DNA from: a virus
Length of the DNA stretch: 34,022 nucleotides
Direction: 5' to 3' (one strand)
Virus record (IMG/VR): IMGVR_UViG_3300000117_000113
Location: 1 to 34,022 of that record
The position numbers and the translations under genes are program-made. The notes below the pieces were generated by a model, which worked only from the letters and a program-made list of their open reading frames with translations, ran no database searches and was not told the DNA's origin. Of this stretch, positions 1 through 5,920 are shown piece by piece (the stretch's first letter is position 1; the number at the start of each line of letters is the position of its first letter).

Positions 1-266
1 TTGATGTTATATTGTTTTAGTTGTGATTTGATCTGTCGTTCTACAATGTAGGTAGCTTCATTGTCAGGTAGTAAAAAATAAGAAGAAAACCACCAGTCAG
101 CTCCTCCTTGCGCTCTACCACGTTGTATGGCTGCTGCATTTTTACTACGCCCAATCTTTAAGGGCGCTCGATATAGTCGTATCTGTTGCCAACCTATATA
201 CACTCCAAATAAATCTTGAGTTGTTTTGAGGTTAAAATGACGATAGATATCATGTCCTGTAACCAT
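1..266 (-). CDS. GIY-YIG / T5orf172-like protein, 3' end outside window
   Basis: An open frame runs from an ATG at 266 through the left edge of the window, so about 88 N-terminal residues are visible and the end is missing. Residues around 25-50 carry a tyrosine-rich strand followed by LKIGRSKNAAAIQRGRAQGG. That resembles the 'KIGrT...R' core of the T5orf172/Mug113 branch of the GIY-YIG nuclease superfamily. It sits one base downstream of the membrane protein gene and is probably cotranscribed with it. No catalytic glutamate can be assigned because the C-terminus is cut off. The fold assignment is moderately supported and nuclease activity is only inferred. Confidence 0.5.
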   Translation of the reverse strand, partial: MVTGHDIYRHFNLKTTQDLFGVYIGWQQIRLYRAPLKIGRSKNAAAIQRGRAQGGADWWFSSYFLLPDNEATYIVERQIKSQLKQYNI

Positions 267-267
267 G

Positions 268-615
268 TTATACTCCTATGAGAACAATAATGTAATAAGT
301 AACAAAATGAAGTAGCTGGTCAACTGAATTTGTCCACCACCATAAACGAGATCGACTTTTAATGCTAAAAGCTGTATTAATACGATGCTTTCCCCAGTCT
401 ATATGCCAGTGTGCTAGATAATCAATAATAGCACAAGCTACTGCAAGGAGGGGGTCTACAAAGAATGCTGCAATGAGCAGAGTTGATATTCCGTGATGCA
501 GATAATGTATGTGTGCATTACTGATATATGCCTGCTTACGTAATCCAGAAAAGTGAGATTGTACGCCTAAGTCTACAATTGCATGTTTGAGAAGTAGTAT
601 AAAAAATAAGGTCAT
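268..615 (-). CDS. Small polytopic membrane protein, DUF3307-like
   Basis: The 115-residue protein is strongly hydrophobic, with three or four probable membrane segments (about 1-15, 42-66 and 93-114). Conserved-looking HxxxD and H residues occur in LKHAIVDLGVQ, HYLHHGIST, DYLAHWHIDWGK and DQLLHF. This histidine/aspartate pattern resembles DUF3307, a family of short membrane proteins of unknown function found in bacteria and phages. Its ATG overlaps the upstream stop codon in a TAATG junction, implying translational coupling. Function is unknown; the membrane location is well supported. Confidence 0.7.
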   Translation of the reverse strand: MTLFFILLLKHAIVDLGVQSHFSGLRKQAYISNAHIHYLHHGISTLLIAAFFVDPLLAVACAIIDYLAHWHIDWGKHRINTAFSIKSRSRLWWWTNSVDQLLHFVTYYIIVLIGV

Positions 616-827
616 TAAACGCTCTGTGGTACAGCGGGGTATATAGCTTTAATATTATTGACTAGGTCAAGATAAGCACAAAGTAACTCAAGAAGGAACT
701 CGTCGTTATGTATACAATAGAGTTCAAACGCAGCTTTACCGCTCATACCTTCATATTGAAAGTCTGCTACATTGTGCTGAATATAATACGCGTCTAGTGC
801 TGCACAGGCAGTTTTATTCTTAAACAT
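615..827 (-). CDS. Hypothetical phage protein (70 aa)
   Basis: I chose the ATG at 827 rather than the longer TTG-type start at 875, because the ATG overlaps the end of the preceding gene by only 8 bases, as is usual in this genome. The predicted protein begins MFKNKTACAALDAYY and is mildly acidic with several aromatic and cysteine residues. There is no signal peptide, membrane segment or recognisable motif. It lies between a possible HNH nuclease and a small membrane protein and is coupled to the latter by TAATG. I do not recognise the family. Confidence 0.6.
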   Translation of the reverse strand: MFKNKTACAALDAYYIQHNVADFQYEGMSGKAAFELYCIHNDEFLLELLCAYLDLVNNIKAIYPAVPQSV

Positions 828-1458
828 TGTCGTCAGCCAAATATTTAGGGTGGATACAAATCTCAATGTCTGCATCTGAATATCTTTTACTCGCTATCTC
901 CATATCCTCTGTGAAAGGTAGGAGTCGTTTATTTTCTGCTTGAGTAACTATCGTGACCTTAGAGTGTTGCCACATCCAATTGCGAGCCTTTTCTAGTGTC
1001 CAGCCTCTATCACGAATGCCTTTTTTAGGTATCATGATGGGGAACTGATGTTCTGCAGTGAAGTGTCGTTTTCTGCTAGCATCTCTCGACTCACACACCT
1101 GGCGATGAGTTGGCGGCTTTCCTGCACGATCCTCTTTGAGTACTTCAAATAGTTGTGCATACTCTTGAACTGCTCCCCTACTCCATTGTTTACACCATTG
1201 TATTAAACTAGAGGTGTTTGAATGAACTGCGGTAGTCTCACAAGATATAATGTCAGAAGCTCCACGCAAGCAACGATCTATAATATGATACTGATATTTA
1301 GGTAGTAATGGTGTTTTCACACAAGAATAGCCTAAGTCAATCCAGATGTTAGCTTGAGTTCTCCAGTCGTCAGGAGATAGGTAACTTGCAGGGTCAGGAT
1401 TATGCTTTAACCACTCAAGCCAACTTTTAGCCATATCATGTGGTTCATTAGAAGTCAT
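820..1458 (-). CDS. Hypothetical protein, possibly HNH-type nuclease
   Basis: A soluble 212-residue protein. The ATG at 1458 follows an AAAGGAAT ribosome binding site that lies inside the upstream coiled-coil gene. Near residues 130-180 there is a HFTAEHQFPI segment, then a tryptophan-rich helix, then VTIVTQAENKRLLP. This order (E-H near a proline, then an N-containing 'aEN' helix) is reminiscent of HNH endonucleases, but no full signature can be proven by eye. The N-terminal half has no recognisable domain. The adjacent GIY-YIG-like gene makes a nuclease reading plausible. The gene is confident; the function is weak. Confidence 0.6.
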   Translation of the reverse strand: MTSNEPHDMAKSWLEWLKHNPDPASYLSPDDWRTQANIWIDLGYSCVKTPLLPKYQYHIIDRCLRGASDIISCETTAVHSNTSSLIQWCKQWSRGAVQEYAQLFEVLKEDRAGKPPTHRQVCESRDASRKRHFTAEHQFPIMIPKKGIRDRGWTLEKARNWMWQHSKVTIVTQAENKRLLPFTEDMEIASKRYSDADIEICIHPKYLADDNV

Positions 1459-1612
1459 CTAAGATTCCTTTAATGCTTTCTTCTAATGCGACATTTTCTT
1501 CTTCAAGCTCTTCAATTTCTCGTTTAAGGTCGTCCATCTTAGCTTTACGAGCTTCCATGACTTCTTTTAACTCTTGAATAGTTTCTTGTAGTTTTTCTTG
1601 CAAATTATCCAT
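1448..1612 (-). CDS. Short coiled-coil protein (54 aa)
   Basis: This frame starts MDNLQEKLQETIQELKE and continues as almost uninterrupted heptads of Leu/Ile with Glu/Lys to the C-terminus ...ESIKGILDDF. The whole product is therefore predicted to be one charged coiled coil. It overlaps the next gene by 11 bases. Tiny coiled-coil proteins like this are frequent in T4-like marine phages. No function is known to me; oligomerisation or a chaperone-like role would be speculation. Confidence 0.6.
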   Translation of the reverse strand: MDNLQEKLQETIQELKEVMEARKAKMDDLKREIEELEEENVALEESIKGILDDF

Positions 1613-1619
1613 GCTTCAC

Positions 1620-1766
1620 CTACTTTCTTAGTTTATCAATGATAGTATTTTGAATTTCAATTTGTTTCTCAATTTCTACAAATCTATTTTCTAACTCATT
1701 AGTAGCCATGAAAGTTAGTATAAGTGCTGCTGCAGCTACGCCATAAAGTACAATGTTAGTTGCCAT
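1620..1766 (-). CDS. Single-pass membrane protein with coiled-coil tail (48 aa)
   Basis: The product starts MATNIVLYGVAAAALILTF, giving one N-terminal membrane helix (about 4-20). A Glu/Lys/Ile coiled-coil segment follows (about 23-48). A TAGGAGATTTTA ribosome binding site precedes the ATG, and a T4-late-like TATAAATA element lies 24 bases further up. It is the first gene after that promoter, followed by the 54-residue coiled-coil gene, and the two small proteins may interact. Unknown function. Confidence 0.6.
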   Translation of the reverse strand: MATNIVLYGVAAAALILTFMATNELENRFVEIEKQIEIQNTIIDKLRK

Positions 1767-1789
1767 TAAAATCTCCTATTTTTGATTGT

Positions 1790-1825
1790 TATTTATATAA
1801 TACACAAAAAATAACCATTTGATAA
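1790..1825 (-). promoter_or_regulatory. Promoter with T4-late-like TATAAATA
   Basis: Read on the minus strand, 1797-1790 is TATAAATA, the T4 late promoter consensus. Overlapping it, TTATCA (1825-1820), a 17-bp spacer and TATTAT (1802-1797) make a plausible but weaker sigma-70-type promoter. It sits in the gap between the 1845-2069 gene and the 48-residue membrane protein. Which reading is used cannot be decided from sequence. Confidence 0.5.
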
Positions 1826-1844
1826 GCACAAAGTAGGTTTGCTA

Positions 1845-2069
1845 TCACTTATCCATAATCTTTTTTAAGGCAAGTTCTTTACCTTCGATCTCTCGGATTT
1901 TTAATTCATAATTATACATAGAGTTGTGACCATCATACTTAGTTAGCGCATCACGAGCAGTATAGTCTTTCCAAAACACTTTCTGACCACTGGGATAAGT
2001 TACTTCATAAGTACGTAGCTTTTTATCCCAAGATTTAGGTGAACCATCAGTCATGTATGTTACTGTCAT
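1845..2069 (-). CDS. Hypothetical phage protein (74 aa)
   Basis: I start this gene at the ATG at 2069, which forms a TAATG junction with the preceding gene; the longer frame would need a TTG at 2084. The product (MTVTYMTDGSPKSWDKK...) is soluble, basic and rich in Tyr/Lys, with alternating short strands and a C-terminal helix ending KELALKKIMDK. There are no recognisable motifs. It is the middle of a run of three tightly coupled small genes (2451-1845). Confidence 0.6.
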   Translation of the reverse strand: MTVTYMTDGSPKSWDKKLRTYEVTYPSGQKVFWKDYTARDALTKYDGHNSMYNYELKIREIEGKELALKKIMDK

Positions 2070-2254
2070 TACTTTAATTTCCAAAGTATATATTCATCGC
2101 CATTTGACTTTAGAGTGATAGCTGGAACTCCTGATGGTGCTTGCTTACCGACATAAGTCCATTTGTATCCTTCTTTTACTTGCTGATTAGCAGTTTCTCT
2201 AAATTCTTGTGTGTCCATGCTGAACATACCTAGTGCTAATATAATAATTCCCAT
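2069..2254 (-). CDS. Small protein with hydrophobic N-terminus (61 aa)
   Basis: The ATG at 2254 overlaps the upstream stop (TAATG) and is preceded by AGGAAAAC. The protein begins MGIIILALGMFSMDTQEF, a short hydrophobic stretch that may be a signal peptide or membrane anchor. The rest is soluble and ends DEYILWKLK. No family was recognised. Secretion is an inference from the first dozen residues. Confidence 0.6.
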   Translation of the reverse strand: MGIIILALGMFSMDTQEFRETANQQVKEGYKWTYVGKQAPSGVPAITLKSNGDEYILWKLK

Positions 2255-2451
2255 TAGTTTTCCTTTCTTAAGTTAAGTTGTCGTAGTAATTCTTTATATT
2301 CTCTAATAACCATTAAACAATTAGGCATATCAGTTCGATAGTTAATCCAATGTGTTTTATGGTCATTATGTTGTGTATGATTATCAGCTGAGGCTAAATT
2401 ATCACTCACAGTTTTTTCTAAGTCGTTTAGTTTATCAATATCATAAAACAT
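2254..2451 (-). CDS. Hypothetical phage protein (65 aa)
   Basis: The ATG at 2451 follows a good GGAGAACATCA ribosome binding site. The product is hydrophilic and histidine/asparagine-rich in the middle (NHTQHNDHKTHW), with helical ends, and has no membrane segment. It is the first of three coupled genes reading down to 1845. The histidine cluster could bind metal, but nothing else supports that. Unknown function. Confidence 0.6.
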   Translation of the reverse strand: MFYDIDKLNDLEKTVSDNLASADNHTQHNDHKTHWINYRTDMPNCLMVIREYKELLRQLNLRKEN

Positions 2452-2463
2452 TGATGTTCTCCT

Positions 2464-2616
2464 TTAACTAACTTGTATAGCAACGTAAACTAACATAGCG
2501 AATATACCAATATTAATCATCATATTAATATAGTGTGGGTTCGGTGTCATATACTTTCTCCTTGGTTTGTGTTGATAAGTTGTGGTACGGGTGTATTCAA
2601 TTAATCTTCCTAACAT
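2464..2616 (-). CDS. Small membrane protein (50 aa, or 28 aa from an internal start)
   Basis: From the ATG at 2616, preceded by GGAGAGCAA, the frame gives MLGRLIEYTRTTTYQHKPRR followed by a membrane helix NMMINIGIFAMLVYVAIQV. A second in-frame ATG at 2550 has an even better AGGAGAAAGTAT site and would make a 28-residue membrane peptide beginning MTPNPHYIN. Two starts with good ribosome binding sites may mean two products, as in dual-start phage regulators. No homologue is recognised. Confidence 0.55.
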   Translation of the reverse strand: MLGRLIEYTRTTTYQHKPRRKYMTPNPHYINMMINIGIFAMLVYVAIQVS

Positions 2617-2625
2617 TTGCTCTCC

Positions 2626-3120
2626 TTAATCGTGCTCGCCTCCAGGGTCGTTTGCATCGAGTTCAATTCTTTTTCCGTTATAATATAGCGCTCTAGTTCT
2701 ACTTGGTGTATGATAACCTTTTTTTATAAAAAATATAGGATTTAAACTAGCTGTAGTAAAAGTAGAAACTGTAACAACTATAGCTGCTATTAGTATTGCA
2801 TGTGCAATAGCAGTAATGCCAAACATCCACATAGAACTAAAATACATAGAAAATGTGATACACCACATCCATGCCAACACTTGCATAACCAGGTGCCTAA
2901 CTTGCAAATCTGGGATATTCCGTAGTGGATTATGCTTACTATCCATAATAACATTCCACATATCATATGTCCATTCTCTCATTGAAAATACTCCTTTTTC
3001 GAATTTTACTTTATCAGGATAATTTGCATCCATAATATCTTTAAAGTCAATAGCGTCGTAAACACATCTGAATAACCTAACTATAGTTTTATCTTTCCAA
3101 TATGCAGATATTCTATGCAT
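2626..3120 (-). CDS. Membrane protein with two central helices
   Basis: A 164-residue protein preceded by AAGGAGAGAGAACTAA. Residues 1-75 are soluble and rich in Asp, Lys and aromatic residues. About 78-125 form two hydrophobic helices with many Met and Trp residues (MWCITFSMYF..., ITAIAHAILIAAIVVTV). The C-terminal 40 residues are basic and end DANDPGGEHD. It lies directly downstream of tRNA-Arg. I do not recognise the family; the membrane topology is the only secure statement. Confidence 0.65.
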   Translation of the reverse strand: MHRISAYWKDKTIVRLFRCVYDAIDFKDIMDANYPDKVKFEKGVFSMREWTYDMWNVIMDSKHNPLRNIPDLQVRHLVMQVLAWMWCITFSMYFSSMWMFGITAIAHAILIAAIVVTVSTFTTASLNPIFFIKKGYHTPSRTRALYYNGKRIELDANDPGGEHD

Positions 3121-3140
3121 TTAGTTCTCTCTCCTTAATT

Positions 3141-3217
3141 TGGTGATCTCGGCAGGATTCGAACCTGCAACCCTCGGTTTCGTAGACCGATACTCTGTCC
3201 AGTTGAGCTACGAGACC
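3141..3217 (-). tRNA. tRNA-Arg (anticodon ACG)
   Basis: The reverse complement folds as a complete 77-nt cloverleaf. It has acceptor GGTCTCG/CGAGATC with one G-U pair, a D arm starting GCTC, anticodon arm TCGGT-CTACGAA-ACCGA with anticodon ACG, and T arm GCAGG-TTCGAAT-CCTGC. The discriminator is A and the CCA end is encoded. An ACG anticodon reads CGN arginine codons once A34 is edited to inosine by host TadA. Its 5' end abuts the stop of the upstream glycine-zipper gene. Confidence 0.95.
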
Positions 3218-3624
3218 TACTTTGTAAATCTTACAGTATAACTTCTACCATCATAAGTAAAGGTTATAGTGCTGTGTGAGTAAATAGTTTCCATCTTTTT
3301 TTCATAATGAGTGTGCTTTGTACATTTTATGCCTTTATTAGCTTCAGCGTTTAATGCTCCGCCTAGTATAGCACCCAATGCTCCGCCCCCTTTTTCTCCA
3401 GGAATATTGTTACCAATCACTCCACCAACAATACCTCCTGTAATAAAATTCTCTAAATCTGTTTTACCGTTACCTTTTGTGCATACTTCATAATCTGTTG
3501 GTATCTTTACTATAACTGCTTTGTAATGATCACTAACTTTTGCAGAATGAGGTTGTGTTGCATTAGCAGTGCTCACAAAACAGGTTACGATTCCAATAGT
3601 TGTTAAACTAATTAATTTATTCAT
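3217..3624 (-). CDS. Secreted glycine-zipper protein
   Basis: I take the ATG at 3624, 7 bases after AAAGGAG, over the GTG two codons earlier. The 135-residue product has a signal peptide (MNKLISLTTIGIVTCF...TANA). It then has a Gly-rich double helix around residues 61-92 (ITGGIVGGVIGNN, GGGALGAILGGALNAE) typical of the glycine-zipper 2TM/17-kDa surface antigen-like family of outer-membrane-associated proteins. Two cysteines, VCTKG and IKCTK, flank the zipper. The C-terminus is beta-like (TITFTYDGRSYTVRFTK). A role in envelope interaction or lysis is inference. Confidence 0.75.
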   Translation of the reverse strand: MNKLISLTTIGIVTCFVSTANATQPHSAKVSDHYKAVIVKIPTDYEVCTKGNGKTDLENFITGGIVGGVIGNNIPGEKGGGALGAILGGALNAEANKGIKCTKHTHYEKKMETIYSHSTITFTYDGRSYTVRFTK

Positions 3625-3626
3625 CT

Positions 3627-3851
3627 TCACTCCTTTTCAGTCAATTTTGCTCTTTTTTTAGCCGTTGCCCTTTCAAGAGCCAATCGAGGGATATCTTGTG
3701 TTATCTCAAGAGTATTATTTTTCAATTCAGCAAGTAACTTTTTTACTTCAGATTCTCTTGTCCACACATGAACAACATAATCATTTAAATCTCTGAGTAA
3801 ATACCAATCATTTGGGTTATACTTGCTTGGTGTACATTTTATCGCATACAT
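3627..3851 (-). CDS. Small basic hypothetical protein (74 aa)
   Basis: The ATG at 3851 follows TTAGGAGGACAATTATA, a near-perfect ribosome binding site, so I prefer it to the TTG at 3878. The protein (MYAIKCTPSKYNPNDWYLL...) has an N-terminal strand-rich part containing a Trp/Tyr motif. A Lys/Arg/Glu helical tail ends RAKLTEKE. It lies between the two tRNA genes. No recognised family. Confidence 0.65.
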   Translation of the reverse strand: MYAIKCTPSKYNPNDWYLLRDLNDYVVHVWTRESEVKKLLAELKNNTLEITQDIPRLALERATAKKRAKLTEKE

Positions 3852-3872
3852 TATAATTGTCCTCCTAAAAAT

Positions 3873-3946
3873 TGGCAAGGGATGTAGGAGTCGAACCCAC
3901 GCTTACAGGGTTGGAGCCTGCCGTGCTACCATAACACTTATCCCCT
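3873..3946 (-). tRNA. tRNA-Trp (anticodon CCA)
   Basis: The reverse complement gives a 74-nt cloverleaf. The acceptor AGGGGAT pairs with ATCCCTT and the D arm is GTGTTATGGTAGCAC. The anticodon arm is GCAGG-CTCCAAC-CCTGT with anticodon CCA, and the T arm is GTGGG-TTCGACT-CCTAC. The discriminator G is normal for bacterial tRNA-Trp and the CCA tail is encoded. It supplies UGG decoding in a genome whose proteins are visibly rich in tryptophan. Confidence 0.93.
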
Positions 3947-3972
3947 TTATATTTAGTATCTAAGCCAATAGT

Positions 3973-4203
3973 TTATTCAAAGTCATGTTCATCTTCTATG
4001 TCAAAGTAGTATCTTAACATATCAATTCTATCATTAGCTGAAGCCAGCTTATCTAATTCAGAAATAACTGCTTCAGTAACATCACTATGCTCTCCAATAC
4101 CTGCTGGCATATTTTGATAAACTAAAATGTTAGTTTTATGTACTTCTACTTGACCTTTAGCTTGTAGTAAAGCTGCTTTGAGTATTTGATCTCCTATTTT
4201 CAT
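3973..4203 (-). CDS. Hypothetical phage protein (76 aa)
   Basis: Starts MKIGDQILKAALLQAKGQVE and overlaps the preceding gene by 4 bases (ATGA). It is mostly helical and acidic (IEDEHDFE at the end), with no membrane segment. Small proteins that look like this recur in T4-like marine phages, but their role is not known to me. It is the second gene of the unit started by the promoter at 4434-4462. Confidence 0.65.
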   Translation of the reverse strand: MKIGDQILKAALLQAKGQVEVHKTNILVYQNMPAGIGEHSDVTEAVISELDKLASANDRIDMLRYYFDIEDEHDFE

Positions 4204-4403
4204 TGACTAGATCCTTTTCTCTCATAACCTAAAGATAGTAACCATTTATTAAAATGATAATCAATCTCTTGAATACTAAGTTGAAGACCTTGAGAGTGAT
4301 CAAAAGAAAATTTGTAGTCAATCTCAGGTACTACGGAAGTTGCGTCTGTAGATTCCTGATTGTAGTCAGGTCTTATTGCAAAATTTATTTCGCCTTTAGT
4401 CAT
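4200..4403 (-). CDS. Hypothetical phage protein (67 aa)
   Basis: The ATG follows an AAAAGGAGAATTATT ribosome binding site and lies about 30 bases downstream of a good promoter. The product begins MTKGEINFAIRPDYNQES and ends KWLLSLGYERKGSSQ, acidic in the middle and helical toward the C-terminus. It has no membrane segment and no recognised domain. It is the first gene of a short unit with the 76-residue gene. Confidence 0.65.
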   Translation of the reverse strand: MTKGEINFAIRPDYNQESTDATSVVPEIDYKFSFDHSQGLQLSIQEIDYHFNKWLLSLGYERKGSSQ

Positions 4404-4433
4404 AATAATTCTCCTTTTAAAAATTTATAACTT

Positions 4434-4462
4434 ATAATACAATATTTTGGGGTATAATGCAA
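4434..4462 (-). promoter_or_regulatory. Sigma-70-type promoter TTGCAT-N17-TATTAT
   Basis: On the minus strand TTGCAT (4462-4457) is separated by exactly 17 bases from TATTAT (4439-4434). The expected start is near 4427, giving a leader of about 24 bases before the ATG at 4403. A hairpin lies just upstream. A T4-late-like TATAAATT is also present in the leader. Confidence 0.7.
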
Positions 4463-4465
4463 GAA

Positions 4466-4487
4466 GGGAGCTACAATCATAGCCCCC
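4466..4487 (-). terminator. Hairpin between transcription units
   Basis: On the minus strand GGGGGCTA (4487-4480), a 6-base loop and TAGCTCCC (4473-4466) form an 8-bp stem with one G-U pair. It follows the 14-codon frame and precedes the 4434-4462 promoter. There is no long T-run after it on the minus strand, so termination may be weak. On the plus strand a T-run does follow, so it could instead stop antisense transcription. Confidence 0.45.
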
Positions 4488-4497
4488 ATTCGCTTTT

Positions 4498-4542
4498 TTA
4501 TTTAGATAAGAAGTCGTTCTCATCTTCAGTATAAGGCCACAT
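4498..4542 (-). CDS. Candidate 14-aa microprotein
   Basis: An ATG seven bases after the stop of the 75-residue gene opens MWPYTEDENDFLSK and a stop, directly before a hairpin. The composition (Trp, Tyr, acidic residues) and the gap-filling position are gene-like, and a second short frame beginning MW follows another stop at 5411. There is no strong ribosome binding site. Whether it is translated cannot be settled here. Confidence 0.3.
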   Translation of the reverse strand: MWPYTEDENDFLSK

Positions 4543-4548
4543 CAGATA

Positions 4549-4776
4549 CTACTTCTTGTTGTCATAGTATTCTTCTATAGCTTGATCGTTCATTCTTTGT
4601 AGAAGCTGGTTAAACTCTTTTTGCTGATGAAAGCCTAAGTGGATTAACTCTCTAGCGACTCTTTGGTTTGCAGACATCTGCATTCCAAATCGTACTTTTC
4701 TAAAAAGATTGTTAAACATAGTTGCGATTTTTTCGCATGCACTGCAAGTAAATGCAGTTATAGACATAGTTGTCAT
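4549..4776 (-). CDS. Small basic protein, DUF1127-like C-terminal half
   Basis: Preceded by TTTAAGGAGAAATGAT. The 75-residue product has an N-terminal CSACEK pair of cysteines (about 11-14). Its basic amphipathic region, RFGMQMSANQRVARELIHLG, resembles the 'Rt.reL..L' helix of DUF1127-like small proteins. The tail ends IEEYYDNKK. The DUF1127 resemblance is by eye and weak. It follows hsp20 and may be cotranscribed with it. Confidence 0.6.
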   Translation of the reverse strand: MTTMSITAFTCSACEKIATMFNNLFRKVRFGMQMSANQRVARELIHLGFHQQKEFNQLLQRMNDQAIEEYYDNKK

Positions 4777-4820
4777 ATCATTTCTCCTTAAATTAAGTTT
4801 TATTTAAAGAGACACCAACA

Positions 4821-5237
4821 CTATTTGATAGATATTGCCTTCGGAAGTTTTTCCTGTGGAACAATTACTTCTAAGTTGACAGTCAATATACCATCGTTTA
4901 GGTCAGCTCCAACGACTTCTGTGTATTCGGAAAGTCTATATGATTTTGAGAACTTTCGGGTACTCAAACCACGATGTACGTAATCTTCTGCAGGTCTACG
5001 TTGTGCACGCTCTCCTCCAATTGTTAGTACATGATCTTTAATATCAACTTTCAAATCAGACTTTTTGAATCCTGCAACAGCAAGTTCAATTGTGTAAGTC
5101 TTCTCTCCAGTTTTAATTACGTTATGTGGTGGGTATCCGTCGTGTGCGTGTAAACGAATATTATTAAGTTCGTCAAATATATGGTCGAATCCAAGAAACG
5201 CACTTCTTGGAAAAGCGAATGTACTAGTTAAAGTCAT
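4821..5237 (-). CDS. hsp20: Small heat shock protein, Hsp20 / IbpA-like
   Basis: The 138-residue product has the alpha-crystallin domain from about residue 35 to 125. It begins PPHNVIKTGEKTYTIELAVA, includes the signature GFKKSDL and a GILTVNLE strand, and ends in a short tail. The N-terminal AFPRSAFLGFDHIFDEL resembles bacterial IbpA. Family members are ATP-independent holdases that keep unfolding proteins soluble. Hsp20 is a widely conserved gene of T4-like marine phages. It has its own promoter (5300-5328), a leader hairpin and an AGGAGAAAATA ribosome binding site. No odd features. Confidence 0.93.
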   Translation of the reverse strand: MTLTSTFAFPRSAFLGFDHIFDELNNIRLHAHDGYPPHNVIKTGEKTYTIELAVAGFKKSDLKVDIKDHVLTIGGERAQRRPAEDYVHRGLSTRKFSKSYRLSEYTEVVGADLNDGILTVNLEVIVPQEKLPKAISIK

Positions 5238-5268
5238 TATTTTCTCCTATTATTAAGCAAGTTTAATT

Positions 5269-5295
5269 ATGTAGACCTCTTTTGAGCATCTACAT
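5269..5295 (-). promoter_or_regulatory. Hairpin in the hsp20 leader
   Basis: On the minus strand ATGTAGA (5295-5289) and TCTACAT (5275-5269) form a perfect 7-bp stem, with a CTC-AAAA-GAG helix nested in the loop. It begins at or just after the expected start of the hsp20 transcript and ends about 30 bases before the ATG. It could stabilise the mRNA or modulate translation. Confidence 0.5.
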
Positions 5296-5299
5296 ATAT

Positions 5300-5328
5300 A
5301 GTATATTCAAAAATTAAGAGTTATGCAA
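5300..5328 (-). promoter_or_regulatory. Promoter of hsp20, TTGCAT-N17-TATACT
   Basis: TTGCAT (5328-5323), an exact 17-bp spacer and TATACT (5305-5300) on the minus strand. The -35 sequence and spacing match those of the promoters at 4434 and 9891. Transcription would start near 5293, at the leader hairpin. Confidence 0.72.
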
Positions 5329-5351
5329 GTATATTTTGAAAGAGTAGAGGA

Positions 5352-5411
5352 CTATACATCAGAATCTGTAAAGTCAGTAAACTCATTACACTGAAATCTG
5401 TTTTCCCACAT
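5352..5411 (-). CDS. Candidate 19-aa microprotein
   Basis: The ATG overlaps the SleB stop codon in a TAATG junction, the same coupling used by annotated neighbours. The frame reads MWENRFQCNEFTDFTDSDV then a stop. The acidic, aromatic composition and the MW start recall the 14-residue frame at 4498-4542. The junction is the main argument for translation, and there is no independent evidence. Confidence 0.4.
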   Translation of the reverse strand: MWENRFQCNEFTDFTDSDV

Positions 5412-5920
5412 TAATCATATCTATAAAAAATGTGATCATCAATAGTAGTAGTATGTCTAAATTGCTTTGCCCATTTAGGTGACACATAGTAAGCATGATA
5501 ATGTGTAGCACCAAAAGTATTATCAGTATATCTACCATTATATATTCCTCGTGCTAAATAAACTGCTACTTCCCAAACTTCACGATCATAGGCAGGTACT
5601 TTGTCAGATGTACCATCACAGTACCAACTAAACTGACATCTATTTCTTACAGGTACATCTTTATTGTGTTCAGTTTTCCACCACTTACTCATCTTAGCTT
5701 CGTATACAACTCCACAATACGTGTTAGGAAAAGTCTGTCGCTTGACTCTATTACGAGTTACCATTCCGACCCCTAGCATACCAGATACCGTTTGATTTCG
5801 AGCTTCCCAGTAAATATTAGTTGCCAAACAGGTAACTTCCTTGTGGAAGCTGCTTGCGTATGATGTCGGACTCACGACAATCATCGCCAAACTGAATTTC
5901 AATAACAGACACTTCTTCAT
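5411..5920 (-). CDS. Cell wall hydrolase, SleB family
   Basis: From the ATG at 5920 the 169-residue product has a signal peptide (MKKCLLLKFSLAMIVV...SYA). The SleB/Hydrolase_2 domain follows: CLATNIYWEARN with the likely catalytic Glu39, then GMVTRNRV, then CQFSWYCDG. The domain ends with FGATHYHAYYVSPKW. Family members are peptidoglycan hydrolases (spore-cortex type lytic enzymes), here probably exported to act in the periplasm during lysis or entry. The gene overlaps the cupin gene by 104 bases in another frame. Earlier in-frame starts would lengthen the overlap, and later ones would remove the signal peptide or the catalytic Glu. Confidence 0.85.
   Translation of the reverse strand: MKKCLLLKFSLAMIVVSPTSYASSFHKEVTCLATNIYWEARNQTVSGMLGVGMVTRNRVKRQTFPNTYCGVVYEAKMSKWWKTEHNKDVPVRNRCQFSWYCDGTSDKVPAYDREVWEVAVYLARGIYNGRYTDNTFGATHYHAYYVSPKWAKQFRHTTTIDDHIFYRYD

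Noticed and set aside
2816-3022. A plus-strand frame rich in His/Ile
   Set aside because: Antisense to the 164-residue membrane protein gene, which has a good ribosome binding site.
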